A stretch of 7,454 nt of DNA, taken from positions 1-7,454 of the forward strand of contig JAITAI010000052.1 of assembly GCA_031284195.1 (NCBI GenBank), read 5' to 3'. The DNA comes from Treponema sp. (GTDB lineage Bacteria; Spirochaetota; Spirochaetia; Treponematales; Breznakiellaceae). The notes below the pieces were generated by a model that saw only the letters and a list, made by a program, of their open reading frames with translations, searched no databases and was not told the DNA's origin. This document shows positions 6,185 to 7,454 of the stretch, one piece after another (positions within the stretch are counted from its first letter, which is position 1; every line of letters starts with the position of its first letter). Position numbers and translations under genes: made by a program.

Positions 6185-6228
6185 ATTTTTTCTTTCCTTC
6201 TTTCTTCCTTGGTGATGCGTCTATTCAT

Positions 6229-6257
6229 ACTGTAAATACATAGCAGCCGGACTTCAA
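6229..6257 (-). promoter_or_regulatory. Candidate sigma-70-type promoter for the hybrid kinase
   Basis: On the minus strand TTGAAG (6257-6252) and TACAGT (6234-6229) are spaced by 17 bases. Transcription would begin near 6222, about 38 bases before the kinase ATG, with the purine-rich ribosome-binding stretch (6212-6190) in between. The -35 matches four of six consensus bases and the -10 also four, so it is plausible, not strong. Confidence 0.45.
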
Positions 6258-6265
6258 GTTATCAA

Positions 6266-6362
6266 CCCATAGGGACTCAGGTCCAATGCAATGGGCTTCT
6301 GAAAAAGGGCCTTCAAGTCCTTTCCTTGAGGCCCGGTCTATGGCGACTGGGCTTATCACCAG
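6266..6362. other. Possible branched RNA fold in the divergent kinase-hisC intergenic region
   Basis: CCATAG (6267-6272) is exactly complementary to CTATGG (6338-6343). Between them lie GGAC/GTCC with loop TCAG (6273-6276/6281-6284) and the long stem 6307-6317/6325-6334, so the two hairpins and the closing helix make a three-way junction. CTGG (6347-6350) pairs with CCAG (6359-6362) just outside. An alternative pairing CCCAT/ATGGG (6266-6270/6291-6295) competes with the closing helix. It lies upstream of the candidate hisC promoter at 6407-6436 and of the kinase promoter at 6229-6257, so it is not obviously in either mRNA leader; an independent small RNA or a longer hisC leader from a promoter further left are possible. 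I match it to no riboswitch or T-box family: no T-box GGTGG-type antiterminator sequence is visible. Confidence 0.3.
6302..6334 (-). terminator. Intrinsic-terminator-like hairpin on the minus strand
   Basis: Read leftwards on the minus strand, GGGCC-TCAAG (6334-6325) pairs with CTTGA-GGCCC (6317-6307, with one bulged base at 6312) over a seven-base loop and is followed at once by five T (6306-6302). It faces away from hisC and into the kinase promoter region, so it would stop leftward transcripts that originate between 6335 and hisC or antisense to hisC. On the plus strand there is no T-run after the stem. Confidence 0.55.
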
Positions 6363-6406
6363 AACCTTCCACCCTCCTGTTATTTGGGGTATACTGCTTC
6401 GAGGGA

Positions 6407-6436
6407 TTTACTCTTTTGATGTAATTTTGGTAAAAT
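6407..6436 (+). promoter_or_regulatory. Candidate promoter for hisC
   Basis: TTTACT (6407-6412) and TAAAAT (6431-6436) are separated by 18 bases. The -10 matches five of six consensus bases and lies in an AT-rich stretch. Transcription would begin near 6443, giving a leader of about 58 bases before ATG 6501, with no obvious attenuator or histidine-rich leader peptide. Confidence 0.45.
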
Positions 6437-6500
6437 CTATGTTTGTGTATTTTTTCCGTTTTTCTATGTTTAATGCCGGTGTTGCAAAAGGGGATAAACT

Positions 6501-7454
6501 ATGAGTATATACTGGAATCATCGTGTCAAGACCCTGTCTCCCTACATTCCCGGGGAACAGCCTCAGAAGGGGGTCTTTATCAAACTCAACACCAATGAAA
6601 ACCCCTATCCTCCCTCCCCAAAGGTCATCGAAGCGATTCAAAAGGCTGCAGGGGATGATCTCAGGCTTTATCCTGATCCGGCTTGTATGGAATTGCGAAC
6701 CGCCATTGCCCAGAGATACGGGGTTCTGCCGGAACAGGTATTTGCGGGAAATGGTTCGGACGAAGTTTTAGCCTTCGCCTTTGCCGCGTTCTTTGAGTCC
6801 CCTGCAGGGAAGGCCCTGCCCATCCTGTTCCCGGACATCACCTACAGTTTTTACCCGGTCTATGCGCAGCTCTGGGATATACCCTTTACCCCGGTTCCCC
6901 TGGCTGCAGATTTCTCTATCCTCATAGAAGATTATAAGCAAGCCTCCGGCGGTGTAGTCATCCCCAATCCTAATGCACCTACTGGACAGGCCCTTCCCCG
7001 TGCAGACCTGGTTTCGCTTCTCCGCTTTTCTGAACAGGACCGGGAAGGTCCCTCTAGCAGGGTGGTGCTCGTGGATGAGGCCTACGCTGCTTTTGGTAGG
7101 GATCTGGAAGTGGCGCCCCTGATACATGAGTATCCGAACCTCCTCACAGTACATACCCTTTCCAAGGCCGCTTCCCTTGCAGGGCTTCGGGTGGGCTTTG
7201 CCATTGGGAACCAGGAACTTATCCAGGGGCTCTGCAGGGTACGGGATTCTTTCAACTCCTATACGCTGGATCGGCTTGCCCAAGCAGGGGCAGTAGCAGC
7301 TGTTTTGGATGCCTCCTATTATGAAGGGGTGAACCAGAAAGTAATTGCCACGAGGAATCGGGTTTCCGCAGCCCTCCTTGCTCTAGGCTACGAGGTAATC
7401 CCTTCTCAGGCGAATTTTATATTTATCCGTTCTCTCCAAAGAAAGGGGATTCAG
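6501..7454 (+). CDS. hisC: Histidinol-phosphate aminotransferase, C-terminus cut by the window edge
   Basis: PLP-dependent fold-type I aminotransferase that converts imidazole acetol phosphate and glutamate to histidinol phosphate in histidine synthesis. The frame is open from ATG 6501 through the last base (318 codons); about 30-45 residues are probably missing from the usual 350-365. AAAGGGG (6487-6493), seven bases before the ATG, is a good ribosome site. Visible signatures are the N-terminal LNTNENPYPPSP (29-40), the PLP-phosphate loop GNGSDE (83-88), NPNAPTG (156-162) with the pyridoxal-contacting Asn158, VLVDEAY (189-195) with Asp192 and Tyr195, the Schiff-base Lys222 in HTLSKAASLAGLRVG, and Arg230. 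These fit HisC better than CobD or generic aspartate aminotransferases, though HisC-like enzymes sometimes act on aromatic amino acids. No other his genes lie in the window, so it may be a stand-alone gene or the start of an operon continuing to the right. Confidence 0.85.
   Translation, partial: MSIYWNHRVKTLSPYIPGEQPQKGVFIKLNTNENPYPPSPKVIEAIQKAAGDDLRLYPDPACMELRTAIAQRYGVLPEQVFAGNGSDEVLAFAFAAFFESPAGKALPILFPDITYSFYPVYAQLWDIPFTPVPLAADFSILIEDYKQASGGVVIPNPNAPTGQALPRADLVSLLRFSEQDREGPSSRVVLVDEAYAAFGRDLEVAPLIHEYPNLLTVHTLSKAASLAGLRVGFAIGNQELIQGLCRVRDSFNSYTLDRLAQAGAVAAVLDASYYEGVNQKVIATRNRVSAALLALGYEVIPSQANFIFIRSLQRKGIQ

Noticed and set aside
6240..6500. T-box or histidine attenuator leader for hisC
   Set aside because: No T-box antiterminator motif, no histidine-rich leader peptide, and no plus-strand terminator before ATG 6501.
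6768..7283. 171-codon minus-strand frame opposite hisC
   Set aside because: hisC signatures run through the whole interval on the plus strand; the reverse frame is a GC-driven shadow.
1..7454. CRISPR array, tRNA genes, or insertion-sequence transposase
   Set aside because: No regularly spaced repeats, no tRNA cloverleaf and no transposase-like ORF are visible.

Overview
The window looks like bacterial chromosome of about 47-54% G+C in its main genes. The style of the proteins (an OmpR-type two-component pair, an actinobacterial/spirochaete-like 'TDNR' adenosine deaminase, a Cache-like hybrid histidine kinase and HisC) fits a free-living or gut-associated spirochaete such as Treponema. That assignment is inference; nothing in the window (no rRNA, no marker gene) proves it.

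Layout. Bases 1-133 hold the start of a leftward, AT-rich gene, probably an S-adenosylmethionine-dependent methyltransferase, with an excellent sigma-70-type promoter at 156-184. Bases 134-587 contain no convincing protein gene. They hold a GC-richer, strongly folding block (about 219-462) that I read as a possible orphan HEARO/IscB-type omega RNA element, followed by an imperfect inverted repeat (495-538). A 20-codon leader ORF (588-650) then overlaps the start of an OmpR/PhoB response regulator (647-1351), which itself overlaps a membrane histidine kinase (1348-2772). All three are joined by ATGA junctions, so the group looks like one translationally coupled operon. After a 206-base leader with hairpins comes adenosine deaminase (2979-4187). 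A large hybrid sensor kinase (4322-6184, minus strand) converges on it. A 316-base divergent intergenic region (6185-6500) carries promoters for both directions, an intrinsic-terminator-like hairpin on the minus strand and a possible branched RNA fold. It is followed by hisC (6501 to the window end, truncated by the window).

How the genes work together. The regulator-kinase pair forms a complete phosphorelay: the kinase senses something outside the membrane and passes phosphate from His265 to Asp60 of a winged-helix DNA-binding regulator. The hybrid kinase has its own receiver but no Hpt or output domain, so it must signal through partners outside this window. Adenosine deaminase (purine salvage) and HisC (histidine synthesis) are housekeeping enzymes with no evident link to the regulators.

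The points that most deserve a second look are the orphan omega-RNA-like element next to a low-GC methyltransferase gene, the short coupled leader ORF before the response regulator, and the structured region with a reverse-strand terminator upstream of hisC.
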